From: JACDAE01 sp034438015 | GTDB taxonomy: Bacteria; Chloroflexota; Ktedonobacteria; Ktedonobacterales; Ktedonobacteraceae | Assembly: GCA_034438015.1 (NCBI GenBank) | Contig: DAOTTD010000319.1 | Coordinates: 47,713-111,712, forward strand | Length of the DNA: 64,000 nucleotides | Direction of reading: 5' to 3' | Shown: piece by piece, positions 25,178 through 36,300 of the stretch | How the letters are laid out: the number at the start of each line of letters is the position of its first letter | Position numbering within the stretch: the stretch's first letter is position 1 | Notes under the pieces: model-generated | Seen by the model: only the letters and a program-made list of their open reading frames with translations | What the model was told of the DNA's origin: nothing | The model's database searches: none | Made by a program: the position numbers and the translations under genes

Positions 25178-28100
25178 CTATCTTGCTTTAGACGTTTCCT
25201 CCTGCGATGGTTTATCAGGTATCACAGGAGGGGCAATATCCGCGAAAGGCGGTACTGGTTTGACACGCTTGAACAGATCGGGAATGATGTCCTTTCCACG
25301 CCCCGTTGGCTCAGCGCGTAAGTAATCTGCCAGCCTTTGCATCAAATTCCTGAACTGCGCCTCAGTCATAGTTCCTTCTCGGTCAATGAGTATGTTTCTG
25401 CCATTAAGCAGGTCATCGGCCACGGTCTCAGGTCCTGATCTTGGGCCGCTCTTGACATCCCACGATTGACCCTTAGCATCGTAAAATTCCCCTTCACCAG
25501 GACCAGTAGGCCGCCGGATGGGTCCGTCTACAATGCCTTTTTCCTCTGCCAGTAATCCTACACGAGCCTCATTAATGCTCTGGTCACTAATGATACCCTT
25601 ATGATCTGGATCAAAAGCCAGACGTTTCTCCCGTACAGATGGTGCATCTTCTTTTGTTACGCGATCCCACCATGCTTGATTATCAGCATCTTTGATATCA
25701 AGTCTCGCATTATCAACAGCTCGATCCACAGTCTGTTCATAAACACGTTGCGCTGTTCTACGTTTGAGCCAATCAAGTTGACGTGCTTTGAAGGCATCTT
25801 CGCTCTCGTTAGGGCCACGCTCAGGTTTAGGGCCGACCCCCGGCTCTTCGGGAGCATTAGAGGGACCGCTTATGCGCTCCTTGAGCCATTTATTGAGATC
25901 GCTGATGTTCTCGCGCACTCCATTATACAATTCCAACGCCAGGTTGCGAATTCCGCCAATGCTCTCACCCTGTTCTGTCTTGACTCCCCTCCAGGCTCGC
26001 GCTAGACCTTCGCCGAAACCTGACCAGCTACGAGGCACACCTGGGCTGCGTGTATAGAGTCCTCCTGGCGGCCCTTTGATAGCACCGCGCACACCGAGGA
26101 CAATCATTATAAGAGAAACTGCTCCCGTCACTCCACGGCGTGTTCTTTCACCACTACTGAGCCGTTTACCTGTAAGTATGTCTTTGCCTGTGTAGCTTTC
26201 TATAATGCCCGTAATGCCAACAGTATCGGATACACCCAGAAGGAGAGCTTTGCCAAGCGTCCTTAAGCCTCCTCCCTGGGTAGTACTCAATTGCTGATAG
26301 CGACCAATGGTAGAGAGGACGAGACCTATTGCAAGTAGCAATGCACCGGCAAGCATCATTGCCGTCCATGCCGTCAGGAAGACGCCGAAGAAAGCAGCTA
26401 TGCCTGCTATCACGAGTGCAACAACGATGACAATGATCAGACCAACAAGTATCTCGCCCACGGCTTTCAAAAGGCCAATGTACCATGCTTCACCAGCCTC
26501 TTTAGCCGCGTCGTGCACACGCTTTTCAAGGTCAACTCTGGGTTTCTTGCCCTCTTCCACACTTTTATCGGCGGCTTCTCTCAGGTCACTGCGGAACTTC
26601 GTATTAATCTCTCTAACCTTACCCTTTGCCTCTTCCGCTGCCTTATCAACCTCTGTTAAAACCGCACCAGCCATACCTTTCTGTTGCGTATCAACATCTT
26701 TTATGACATCCTCAGCCTGTTTGGTACGGGCTTGTAGCACCTTGCTTATTGCTCCTTGAGCATTTTTCCTGATTATATCAGCGCCGTTATTCGCAGATGT
26801 CACCAGGCTATCACCCTGCTGTGTGAAGGCATCTACAGCCTCGGAATGAGTTTGAGTCACAGAGGAGGTGGCTAAGTTTAGCTGTTCAATTCCAGCCCTG
26901 CCCACTTCGGTCATATTGGCTTGCGTAGCTGTTATAATATCGGTAATACCTGGTAAGAAGGGTTGCTCTTCTCCATCAATGATGTCGGATACTTCCTGTA
27001 CGTCGTCATCAATTTTCTTAGTAAGAGTTGTTGTGGCAATACTAACCTCATTCGTCGCGCTTGCCTGGCTAGCTCGTAATTCTCGTATTGTCTGTTCCCC
27101 AGAGGTTTTTATACGAGTAACCGCCTGTGCTTCGGCGGTACTTAGTACTTGTAAGTCCGCCCTTAGTCGATCATCCAGAACCTTTAGTGTTGCGATTTTG
27201 CTATCTCGTAAGAGCTTGATAGTATTGCTCGCAAGGTCTTTTAGGACAGGGGTCGTAGTTGTGCCAGTTTCGGTGATACGCACATTTACTGTTTTAGCAT
27301 AATCCATGTAGTTTCCAGTGAAGTTGTTAGCCCGTATTCTCATGTCATCCATGAGAGGTGCTTTCTTCTCACGGATATCTGCTGCGCTCTGATTAGCTAG
27401 CTCACGTGCCGCCTGACGCTGTGCCGGTTTGGGATCCTCCTCTCCAGGGTAACGTTTAGCTTCATCCTCCCCGACTTTTTCGGCTTCGAGTGCTGTTTTT
27501 TCAAGTTCTTTGGTGGCCCGCTCTCCCTCTTCGTTTGCAATAATTGGTGGTTGCTTGCTCTCATTCTCAGAAAAATTTGTCATATCCCTTTGGCGATCGA
27601 GGAGTTGTTTCTCGAATTCATCAATATTTTTTGTCGATACGCCATCTTTCCCCTCGATCTTGTCAATCTCTGTGGTGACCTGCTTTTCTAATGCGACTTT
27701 CTCTTGTGCTATGAGGTTGCGTAATGCTGAGCGGTTTGTAGCAAAGTGAGTGTGAATAGCAGCAGTTTGCGTCTTCACTGCTGTTTGCACTGACGTGATA
27801 TGCGCTTCAACGTCGGTTGTTATTTGTGTTTTCTGTGTTTCAGCAACTTGTAAGATAGCGGCCTTCTCTTTTTCGGCTTCACCCTGCAAGATAGCAAGCC
27901 GTCTTTGCGCCTCCATCCGATCCTGCTCTATCGTATGCCCTGCTTCCAGCATTGTGAAAAACTCTTCAAAAGTAGGTTCGCGTTTCGGCAGGTATGGTCG
28001 TATGGCATTTCCCCTCGGAGCCTCTTCGTTAGGAGCACCAGCACCTGGACCTGGTGTTGCAGATCCACCATATATTTCTTTCTGTTGCTTTTCATTTTCT

Positions 28101-29497
28101 TCTTTATCTGGACTCGCTTTTTCCGCTGTACTTATAGTTGCTGGTATGCCAGCAACTACATTCGGAGTAAATGTAGGCAAAACATGTTGAGCTGACGCAG
28201 CTAGCCCTTGTGTAGTAGAAGATGTCTCTGTAAGATTGCTATCCTGCACGCCTTGAGAACTATCGGTTATAGGTGTAGCAGGAGATGGTGAAAGCAGGCG
28301 TGGAAGCGTCGTGAGGGCGCTAGTTGGTACAGGTCGCTGTATTGTGTTTGTATGATTTGTAACAAGAGCTGGCTTTTCTAGTGTTTGTGAAGCAACAGGT
28401 GCAACAAATGCATGCTTATCCTTTGTTTGCTCTACCTGTTTTCCATCCTGAGAATCGGTCAGAAGAGTTGTGCCTTGACCATTTTCTCCACTCAATGAGG
28501 ATGTGATAGCTTTTGCTGATTGCTGGGTATGCTGTTCTACTTTTGCTTGCACTGAAGATGAGCGTGCTGCTGCTTTTTGTGCTTCAGGGCTGATCGGTTG
28601 TGGAGCATCACTACTCACCAACGATTGGGCGGGTGATGCAGTTTCAGTACCTGGTTGCAAGGTATCCAAGGTTTTTTGCTGGGCCTTCTTTTGCTCCTTT
28701 TCCTTATCTTCTGTAGGTTGTTCATCCTCGGTTGAGTCGCCGTTGTCTTTTCTCTGTACTGCACTTTGCAGTGTGGGATTAGCTGATTGTTGAACGACAT
28801 GCGTTGCCTCGTGCGCCATCAGTTCGAGGGAGTCAGCATCCTGATTGGTGCCAAGCCAGATATGATTTTGGTGAGTGAAAGCTTTTGCGCGCAATGTTTT
28901 TGCCGCAGCGTGAGCGGTCGGGTCTGTGTGTACTCGAACGTGACCTAGATCAACACCGAATACTGGTTCTACTCGTTGCCGGACGTGCTGTGAGAGCGGT
29001 ATAGCTGTTTGCTGCTTGAGTGCGTGCAGCATATCGCCATTTTCATGAGCGATTAGTGATGGAGGAACGTTCCTACGTCGGCTATCTGGCTCAAGGAGAG
29101 GGTGTTGTGTCACCTGCTCTGCAACCTCGTCGGCCTCTTGCTCAAACGCATCTCCTGGCTGGTTGACTTCTAGCTTTGCCTGTATAGTTGGTTTGGGGGT
29201 AGGGGAAGTCTGCACTGCGGTCTGGCTAAAATCGTGGGCGAAGCGCGACTCACCAGGAGACGATACATGCTCTGGTGAATCGTCTCTGTTCTGATTGGAG
29301 CGAGGGGTATGCGAGAAAGGTATGGGTACGACGGCAGCGTGTTCTCCTCCAGACTCGCGGCTTTTGCGGCACGCTTTACATTCGCCGCCAGCAACGGTAT
29401 GTTGCCCACAGGCACAGCTTCGTTGCAGAAGTGTGCTCTGTTGAGTGAGAATAGCAACAGGTTGTCGCTGTATCTGCGTCGTACCCTTCGTTTCCAT
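25178..29497 (-). CDS. DUF4157 eCIS effector with coiled coil, pre-toxin TG and nuclease-like C-terminus
   Basis: This is a 1,439-residue modular protein, numbered from METKGTTQ. It has a Cys cluster after LLQR (CACG to ECKAC, 28-43), the EQEADEVA motif at 119-126, and a DUF4157 domain with HEATHVVQQ at 229-237. A disordered linker follows to about 500, then a long coiled coil to about 1,000 and a hydrophobic hairpin near 1,010-1,068. Next come a pre-toxin TG motif (YTGKDILTGKRLSSGERTRR) and a C-terminus with EFYDAKGQSWDVKSG, which looks like a PD-(D/E)XK nuclease core. The start at 29497 overlaps the upstream stop by one base; an ATG 15 bases further up is possible. Probably an injected toxin. 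Confidence 0.8.
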   Translation of the reverse strand: METKGTTQIQRQPVAILTQQSTLLQRSCACGQHTVAGGECKACRKSRESGGEHAAVVPIPFSHTPRSNQNRDDSPEHVSSPGESRFAHDFSQTAVQTSPTPKPTIQAKLEVNQPGDAFEQEADEVAEQVTQHPLLEPDSRRRNVPPSLIAHENGDMLHALKQQTAIPLSQHVRQRVEPVFGVDLGHVRVHTDPTAHAAAKTLRAKAFTHQNHIWLGTNQDADSLELMAHEATHVVQQSANPTLQSAVQRKDNGDSTEDEQPTEDKEKEQKKAQQKTLDTLQPGTETASPAQSLVSSDAPQPISPEAQKAAARSSSVQAKVEQHTQQSAKAITSSLSGENGQGTTLLTDSQDGKQVEQTKDKHAFVAPVASQTLEKPALVTNHTNTIQRPVPTSALTTLPRLLSPSPATPITDSSQGVQDSNLTETSSTTQGLAASAQHVLPTFTPNVVAGIPATISTAEKASPDKEENEKQQKEIYGGSATPGPGAGAPNEEAPRGNAIRPYLPKREPTFEEFFTMLEAGHTIEQDRMEAQRRLAILQGEAEKEKAAILQVAETQKTQITTDVEAHITSVQTAVKTQTAAIHTHFATNRSALRNLIAQEKVALEKQVTTEIDKIEGKDGVSTKNIDEFEKQLLDRQRDMTNFSENESKQPPIIANEEGERATKELEKTALEAEKVGEDEAKRYPGEEDPKPAQRQAARELANQSAADIREKKAPLMDDMRIRANNFTGNYMDYAKTVNVRITETGTTTTPVLKDLASNTIKLLRDSKIATLKVLDDRLRADLQVLSTAEAQAVTRIKTSGEQTIRELRASQASATNEVSIATTTLTKKIDDDVQEVSDIIDGEEQPFLPGITDIITATQANMTEVGRAGIEQLNLATSSVTQTHSEAVDAFTQQGDSLVTSANNGADIIRKNAQGAISKVLQARTKQAEDVIKDVDTQQKGMAGAVLTEVDKAAEEAKGKVREINTKFRSDLREAADKSVEEGKKPRVDLEKRVHDAAKEAGEAWYIGLLKAVGEILVGLIIVIVVALVIAGIAAFFGVFLTAWTAMMLAGALLLAIGLVLSTIGRYQQLSTTQGGGLRTLGKALLLGVSDTVGITGIIESYTGKDILTGKRLSSGERTRRGVTGAVSLIMIVLGVRGAIKGPPGGLYTRSPGVPRSWSGFGEGLARAWRGVKTEQGESIGGIRNLALELYNGVRENISDLNKWLKERISGPSNAPEEPGVGPKPERGPNESEDAFKARQLDWLKRRTAQRVYEQTVDRAVDNARLDIKDADNQAWWDRVTKEDAPSVREKRLAFDPDHKGIISDQSINEARVGLLAEEKGIVDGPIRRPTGPGEGEFYDAKGQSWDVKSGPRSGPETVADDLLNGRNILIDREGTMTEAQFRNLMQRLADYLRAEPTGRGKDIIPDLFKRVKPVPPFADIAPPVIPDKPSQEETSKAR

Positions 29498-31044
29498 TAG
29501 AATGCAGCCCATCCTTGATGGATCTTACGCCTTAGCTCGGTGATGTCCGCCTTGACAATACCTCCGTCTTTGTTGAATGTGACCTGTGCGAGTGGAGCGT
29601 AGTGGTGGACAATACCGTGCGGTGGTAATGGGTCCGGTTGGCGTTGCTCCCTGGTATCTATTGTAAAGGGCCACTCCAGTTCTCCTGTGCCAATGCGAGC
29701 GGGAATGAGCCAGTAATCGCCAGCACGATAGTATGTTGGGTCTTTTTTGTTACGCTCCTGGGTAAACGCGATTTGCACGCCCATTTCTAGCGTTAACCAA
29801 TGATTTTCGATGAGCATAGCAGCTCCATCATTGGCGATGGTGATAGGTCTATCGTTATTAGCAGTGTCTTCCGGATCTCCAGCTTTGTAGTCCCAACGCC
29901 GTAACAAGAAGGGTCCGTTGAGATCGCTCTCTGCTGGCGCTGTTTGCCCTTTAGCAATAGTGAGTGTGACCTCCATCGTCGCGTTGTTTACCGTCTCGAC
30001 CTGGAATAATGGGCCGGGGACTTCGTTTGGCACGAGGCTCAAGTCAATCAGTTCAACCCAATTGCCTATCTGGAGCGAGTAGCGGCTGTCATCAGGGCCG
30101 AGGTTTTTGAGTGTGACAGTGATGATATTATCGCTAATGGAAAGGGAGTCATCGACAACAAGGAAGGCAACGGAGCCATTCTCACGCGACCATTTGAAGG
30201 TGGCGTGTATTTGCCCCGTATCACCTGTCTGTTGTGTGCTGTCTTTGCTTGCGCTTCCAGATGATGAGGGGCGATTACTGCTTCCTCGTTGTCCACCTGC
30301 AGGAGGATCAGGATATGCTGTGCCACTGCGATGAATCTCTACACGATAAAGTTGGTTTTCCAGGCCGCGATAGGTTGACGAGGGCGGTGTGACACAAGGA
30401 TCGGTAGACGTAACCGTTGGGTCGGTGCGTGCCGTGAGTTGACCATACTCGCGCAAGGACCAGATACGGAGCAGGTCTGTCCAGAATTGCCCCGCATTCT
30501 CCCTGGTCGGGGGCTCTTTCGTCAGCTTTGACACATCGCCGAAGCGAACCTGAAAGACGACTTCCGCGCGTGTTGCTGTGTCTGGCCCACCCAGCGCACT
30601 CTCGCGGATAGCGTCATCCTCAAGGGAAGTTACTTCGCGTTCCCATACATCGAGATAGACCAGAGTATGAGCCTCTCCGTTGCCATCTACCTCTGCACGC
30701 TCACCTTCTGGGATAGAGCAACTGTCATCTGCAAAATGGTCACAGAGCATACCATCGACATAATAGCGCCCTTTGCCAATTCCAACAGTGTATGGTTTTC
30801 CAACATCGATAATAGCAAAGCCCACTGCGTCAGCAGGTCCCGCGTGTGGGCCGATGATATCTGTCAGGGCGGTACGCTGCTGATAGAGAAGAATGTCTAC
30901 CAATTCGTTCCAATCGGCGTCAAGGTCCACGCGCCCCTGCTGCTTGAGCACGCGTGAGAAGTTCCTTTTTTGTGTACTCGCTTTGAGTATATTCGTGATA
31001 TTAAAAGAATCACGGGTGATGTCTGTTTTGAAATCGCCATCCAT
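29497..31044 (-). CDS. DUF6519 family eCIS structural protein
   Basis: This 515-residue protein opens with GDFKTDITRDSF and QGRVDLDADWNEL, the signature start of the DUF6519 family found in eCIS operons. The middle has a Ser/Gly-rich linker around residues 258-285, and the end is beta-rich. The family accompanies baseplate genes and may be a needle-tip or fibre-like accessory; this is not established. It is 12 bases after the tail-protein-I gene, and its stop overlaps the start of the DUF4157 toxin gene, so the two are translationally linked. Confidence 0.75.
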   Translation of the reverse strand: MDGDFKTDITRDSFNITNILKASTQKRNFSRVLKQQGRVDLDADWNELVDILLYQQRTALTDIIGPHAGPADAVGFAIIDVGKPYTVGIGKGRYYVDGMLCDHFADDSCSIPEGERAEVDGNGEAHTLVYLDVWEREVTSLEDDAIRESALGGPDTATRAEVVFQVRFGDVSKLTKEPPTRENAGQFWTDLLRIWSLREYGQLTARTDPTVTSTDPCVTPPSSTYRGLENQLYRVEIHRSGTAYPDPPAGGQRGSSNRPSSSGSASKDSTQQTGDTGQIHATFKWSRENGSVAFLVVDDSLSISDNIITVTLKNLGPDDSRYSLQIGNWVELIDLSLVPNEVPGPLFQVETVNNATMEVTLTIAKGQTAPAESDLNGPFLLRRWDYKAGDPEDTANNDRPITIANDGAAMLIENHWLTLEMGVQIAFTQERNKKDPTYYRAGDYWLIPARIGTGELEWPFTIDTREQRQPDPLPPHGIVHHYAPLAQVTFNKDGGIVKADITELRRKIHQGWAAF

Positions 31045-31056
31045 ATATGTGTTCTC

Positions 31057-33393
31057 CTAGTTGATGTAGATGATACCTGCCTCCATGCCAGCAGGAGTAA
31101 AGTCGTCGAGCCGCGCACGCAAATTGGCTTCGCGTTGTGGCTGATACAAATCGTGGAAGACACCCATTTCTGACTCGTCATCGGCCCCACGCTTGATCTC
31201 AATCGCGCAGGCGTAGGCAAGCTGGCAATAGGCGGAGCTACCATAACGAGTGCTATTGAATAATGGTCGCACGCGGATACGCTCACGCCGCTTCACCGCC
31301 TCACGCTCTTCATCCGAAAAGCCTTTCAGTCGCGTGTCAACGGCCTGCTCTACAAGGTCAGGCTGACAGTTATAGCGACGCGGTGTGCGCGAGTGCTCAG
31401 CGATAGAACTGAAGCGCATGCAGCCACGCTGTCTGCGGGCAACAGTAATCTGCCCATAGAAGATGCTATTTTCACCCAGATCTATCGCGTGTGTGAGAAT
31501 CTGGCCGAGGATAGTACAGCGTTTGATCGACAATACGGCATGTGCAAAGCTAGCATTTGAGTCGCTGATAGTAGGAAAGTCATTGCTGGTCGCATCTACA
31601 ATGCTATCGCTGACATCGAGATGCAGAGGCTCTTCACGCACCTCATTGAGATCAACGACGATAGAGCCAAGGATACTATGTTCGATAGTAATGCGCTGAC
31701 CGCCCTCGTTTTCGAGAATCAGGCTTGCTTTTTCAGGCTCTTCTGGTTGACAATCCCAATCGATGCCCCAGCCTGGTACCAGTGTGCAATGGCGTATATG
31801 CATTTCGGTAAGATCATCTTCAACGGATATAGCACGCCCGGTTATAAGCAGGCCATCAAGCGTTATGCGACTTCCTGAGTCCCCACTGATTCTGAGTACA
31901 TCTTCTCCACCAGCGTCCCAGTCGATCAGGCGTATGACGGGGCGTTTGCGATTCGCAGAGCGAATATGCAAATTCTCGTTCTCGTCTAGCTCGATATCTA
32001 ACTGCTCGGTATAGACGCCATTGTCGAGGATTTCGATGACAGCTTTCAGCGCTTCTTGCTGATCCTGTGGAAGGGCTGCGTTTTGCTCCTTCCATGTATT
32101 CCAGTCATCAAGAGCGGCCTGTATAGTTTTGTATCGTGCCTTAAATTCTGGAAACTGGGCAACGGTATAGTGTCGTGCGTTGGTCGGCTCTATGAGTGGA
32201 CGATGATATTCACCACCGCCGATATCGGCACTAAAGGCATAGTGATAGGAGACGAAGACTGCTTTTGGCTCGTGCCCTGGTGGGAAAACAATGCGCCCAT
32301 GTGCCGGGTCAACTGCTACCGTCCCTGGCACAGGACGGTATCGTTTCCAATCACTCAGGTTGGCGGGAACGATCCGGTTAGTAGCAACAGGTTCCAGTTT
32401 GTTAGAGGAGAGCAATTCGGCAAGCCATGCCGCATCGCGATGTTGTCTTCTGTGATCGTGCTGGTCCTGGTGCCCATGTTGCCCGTGTTGATCCTGCTGT
32501 CCATAAGGCTGCTGTGCTTTTCCTGTTTGCTTTTGCTCGTCATAATAAGGGTCGCCAATGGTCCAAATCTGGAAGCTGTTGCCTGCACCATAATAATCGT
32601 CGCGGCGTTTGCGGAAGGCACGCAGTCCGATGGGAGTAGGAAAACTGAGCTCGTCAACGACGGTTTGCTGTTTTGGCAGGGTGTACAGTTGCACATCGTT
32701 GCCCAGGATGCTGAAGGTATAGCAGTTATCGCCCTCTTCATCGACGTTGTGTGCAAGCATTCGTGTAACGGAATAGAGTTTGAGCCGCCAGATGAAGAGG
32801 CCCACGCTCGCTATGTTGTAGCGGCCCGTTGCCAATTGTGAGTCAATACGACGCACATCAACCGTGGAAGCTGCTTTGGTGAACGGGCTAGCCAGATAGT
32901 AAAGAGCCTTACTATCGCGTATGTCGATAGAGCGACCTCGATCAGGATGCTGATAATTGATGTTTTGCGTGGCGGCGAGCAGTTTATAGAACTCGACGGC
33001 GTGGACATAGGGCCACCCCGCAACATCTCTGACAAGTGCTTCGAGCACCGAGAGCGTGCCTTTGCGCCGCCGATAGGCAATGGTATTGGCAACATCGCGC
33101 CGCGATATCAGGATTTTGTTGCGTTGCACTCCTTGTGGTGTACTCACATCGCCAGGTTCACCTGCTTCGTGAACCTGCTGGTAGCCAACCAGGTCGCCAA
33201 TATAGGGGACAACCCAATCCTGGCAGGTCTCAATAAACCAGTTTTCATAGAGTTGTTTGATATCATCTTCAACGGTATTTACCTGTTGAGAGATGACACG
33301 CAGCAAGGCTTGTAGTTGCCAGCCCGTTTCCGCGTCGCGCTGACGGTAGATGGCTGGCAATAGTTGGTATAAACGATCAGCGTTTTGAGTCAT
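31057..33393 (-). CDS. phage tail protein I-like baseplate protein with beta-helix C-terminus
   Basis: This 778-residue protein has an N-terminal part (LYQLLPAIYRQRDAETG, NWFIETCQDWVVPYIGDLVG) of the P2 tail-protein-I kind that attaches to the baseplate edge. A His/Gln-rich linker (288-319) follows. Beyond residue ~440 the sequence has parallel beta-helix repeats (IRSANRKRPVIRLIDWD, GSRITLDGLLITGRAISVED, IEHSILGSIVVDLNEV). In phages, beta-helices of this sort bind or cut surface sugars. No separate tail fibre gene is visible, so this protein may serve as target-recognition element. It overlaps the upstream gene by 17 bases. Confidence 0.75.
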   Translation of the reverse strand: MTQNADRLYQLLPAIYRQRDAETGWQLQALLRVISQQVNTVEDDIKQLYENWFIETCQDWVVPYIGDLVGYQQVHEAGEPGDVSTPQGVQRNKILISRRDVANTIAYRRRKGTLSVLEALVRDVAGWPYVHAVEFYKLLAATQNINYQHPDRGRSIDIRDSKALYYLASPFTKAASTVDVRRIDSQLATGRYNIASVGLFIWRLKLYSVTRMLAHNVDEEGDNCYTFSILGNDVQLYTLPKQQTVVDELSFPTPIGLRAFRKRRDDYYGAGNSFQIWTIGDPYYDEQKQTGKAQQPYGQQDQHGQHGHQDQHDHRRQHRDAAWLAELLSSNKLEPVATNRIVPANLSDWKRYRPVPGTVAVDPAHGRIVFPPGHEPKAVFVSYHYAFSADIGGGEYHRPLIEPTNARHYTVAQFPEFKARYKTIQAALDDWNTWKEQNAALPQDQQEALKAVIEILDNGVYTEQLDIELDENENLHIRSANRKRPVIRLIDWDAGGEDVLRISGDSGSRITLDGLLITGRAISVEDDLTEMHIRHCTLVPGWGIDWDCQPEEPEKASLILENEGGQRITIEHSILGSIVVDLNEVREEPLHLDVSDSIVDATSNDFPTISDSNASFAHAVLSIKRCTILGQILTHAIDLGENSIFYGQITVARRQRGCMRFSSIAEHSRTPRRYNCQPDLVEQAVDTRLKGFSDEEREAVKRRERIRVRPLFNSTRYGSSAYCQLAYACAIEIKRGADDESEMGVFHDLYQPQREANLRARLDDFTPAGMEAGIIYIN

Positions 33394-36300
33394 TATTTAA
33401 CTCCGTCAGAATAAGCGTATCGGGTACAGCGGGACTAAGAAACGCGAGTTGCGCTGGATGGATGAGCGTTGGAACTTTGAGGTCACGCTGTGCCTGGGCA
33501 ACGGGAACAACCTGATATAGCCCCAATTTGAGCAGATCAGTCAGGTCCTGCGAAAGGTCCGGTCTGGTACCAAATTGCGCCTGGGCCTGCAACTCTTGCT
33601 GGTGAATCTCAGTTAAAGCAGTGATGAGTTTGTCCTGATCCACGGCGTCCAGGATAGCTAGTTCCACGTAGGAGACGCCAGCGATGCCCTGGATTACGCT
33701 CAAGACCTCGCTCTGGTAGACTGGTTGCCCAAGATCGCGTTGCTCAAAGCTGAAGGCGGCAAGCAATGCAGTGCGAATATTCTGTGCTACAGCCTCCCAC
33801 AGGAAGTCATCCAGGACACGCACCTTCGCGCTGATGACCAGCAGCTTGACTTCGCACAAGGCTATGAGCAATGGTACACTGGGATTGCCATACTGGCGCA
33901 AGGAGCGGAACAGGTTCTGATACAGGTCAGAAGTGGTGGCAATTGGAATGTTATCAATACCAGCGATGGTGAGATACACCAGTTGATTGCGGCCATCTGA
34001 CAGTTGCGTGGCACTAGCCTTGCCAATACCTGCATAGGTGCGTGCGAAATCAGCGTAGTCCTGTACTGAGACGAGGCGGTCTAACGACATGACTGCTAAT
34101 GGTGCGTTCCGCCTGGCCTGATCGCGGCTCTCCTTATCGGCACCACCGGTAGCAGGCAACGGATTGACCACGCTTCTGACGCCGAATGGGCGTGTGGTGA
34201 GCAAGCTAATCTGCCCAGCAGCTACATTGCCGGGTGTACCAATACCGTTACGATATATCGCAATGATATTTTCTGCACCCGTGGGTGGACGTGTGCCATG
34301 TGTACCATTTCCGAAAATGACGGTTGTTTTGTCATCATCGCTGGTCTGTGTGACATAGACACGATCTTTTTGGCCAGCCGCGTCCAGGTTATCCGTCTCG
34401 TGCCAGCGTACATCATTGACATAGACAGCCAGGGTACTCTCCACGCCTGAAATGGTGGGAGCAGAGGTGTAGGTTAAGGGGAATTGACGCAAGGTAAATT
34501 GTTGCATGCTCTGACTACCATCGCCACTGCCCAGCACCTCATTGCGCGTCTCGCCATGTGTGGCCTTGACGACATTGGCGTTCACCGCCACCGTATCGCG
34601 CTTATAGGTGTAAGCAAGCGGTGTAGCAAATTTGAGCACAGTATGAATCGTGTCTCCCGGCAACGAAAGCGGAGGAGGGTTTTGAGGCACCGGCAACGGT
34701 GGAGGCCCCTCTATTACTGCTTCCGCAACGGCACCTCCTCCCTCCGGTATGTTGGGAGGTGTTCCCTCTCCCGCTGGAGTCCCGGCGGCTGGGCCAGCCG
34801 CGAAAGTTTGCGCCTTTGCATCTTCCTTTGGCTTAGCATCATCCGGTATCGCATGAGCATCACGTGTGTTTTGTGTCACACTTGCCAGCATCACCAGTTC
34901 GCCTGTACGCAGGCCACTTGTATTGTGAATATCGGTGCGTTCGCCCGACACCACGGCCCAACGGCCCGACTGTAAACCATCATAGAGATCATCCAGCTCA
35001 ATCTGATCGCCCTTAATATCATCGGTCAGTGGTTCTTCGGCGCGTGGCAATTCTTCACTCTGGGCGTAGACGGTGATTTTTTGTAGTGTATCGAAGGAGA
35101 TGCTGACATCCCAGGGTTGATCTAGAGTGAGATGTGTTACTTTCGCACTGATGCCATAATCCGCCCGTGCTATAAATTGCACATCTATAACCTTACGGAC
35201 GAGGTATATCCCCCCCTCTTCCAGTACTATCCAACTGTTGGGCACGATTTGATCGTAACGAGCATCCAGGTAGAGAGAACGTGTGTCGGTATCAGGGCTT
35301 ACTGCAGTCCACTCACCATAATTGTATATCTTTTTACTTTCGTCAAAACTCTGTGCTTGTTGTGTTGCACTACTGCCAAACAGTGACGCTTTCACTCGCA
35401 GCGCATAGACCTTCTTTAGTGGAGAAGCAACTGTCACATTGGCATTAGCATAGGCTTGATAGACGCTATCATCAACATTAAGATTTAGTTTGCTGATGAG
35501 TTGGGGAGCGATATCGCCTTTACGAGCAAAGGTATTTCCGATATTGCGTTGCAAGCGCAGGCTGTTCGCGGGTTGCAACGATGCAGGCTTGCTCAGTGGT
35601 TTCACCAGAGATGCGATGCTGGTGGTGACAACAGGTGTGCAGACATAGGGAACGAGGGCGGCGGCTGAAAGGGAAGGAAGCCCTGTGATCTCTATCCTGG
35701 AGCCAGTCAGGGATAGGGGAATAGTGCTTACTAATCCTTTCAAATCTGCAATCAGTCCGCCCAGCCATGGAGCCACTTTCGTGTCTCCTTGCTCAGCCGC
35801 CGCACTATACGAGGGACACCACAGGGCAAGGTGAATGAGAACGTATAGCCCTAATACATTTAAAAGCTCCACTGCTATGTTAGTGATCGTTATCGAAAGG
35901 CGCTCTTCGGCAAGGCGCTCTTCGGCAAGGTTGCTCCTGGTAAGCTGGCTCAGGCGTAATAGTATGCTGGTTGGAGTACTGGTAGTGCCTGTGGCCCCCG
36001 TGGCGTCGGGAGTAGGAGTGCTGCCAGTGCCCGTCGTAGGGTCAGGAAACAATTGTTTTTTGAGCAGCTTGAACAACTCATCTACGTTATCCGTGTTTTT
36101 GAAGTGCGCTTGAAACGCCTCCACTGCCTTTATGATCTCCTCCAGGGTTCTCTTGGAGTCAAGGTGTAATGCCTCAAGCTCAAGGTATTGTTCCAGCAAA
36201 ACCAACAGTTTTTCACCTGGCTGCAAAAATGATAAGACATTGGCGACGCCAGGGGAAGTTGGCGATACATCAAACGAGTTGAGATCAAGGTAATAGTCCA

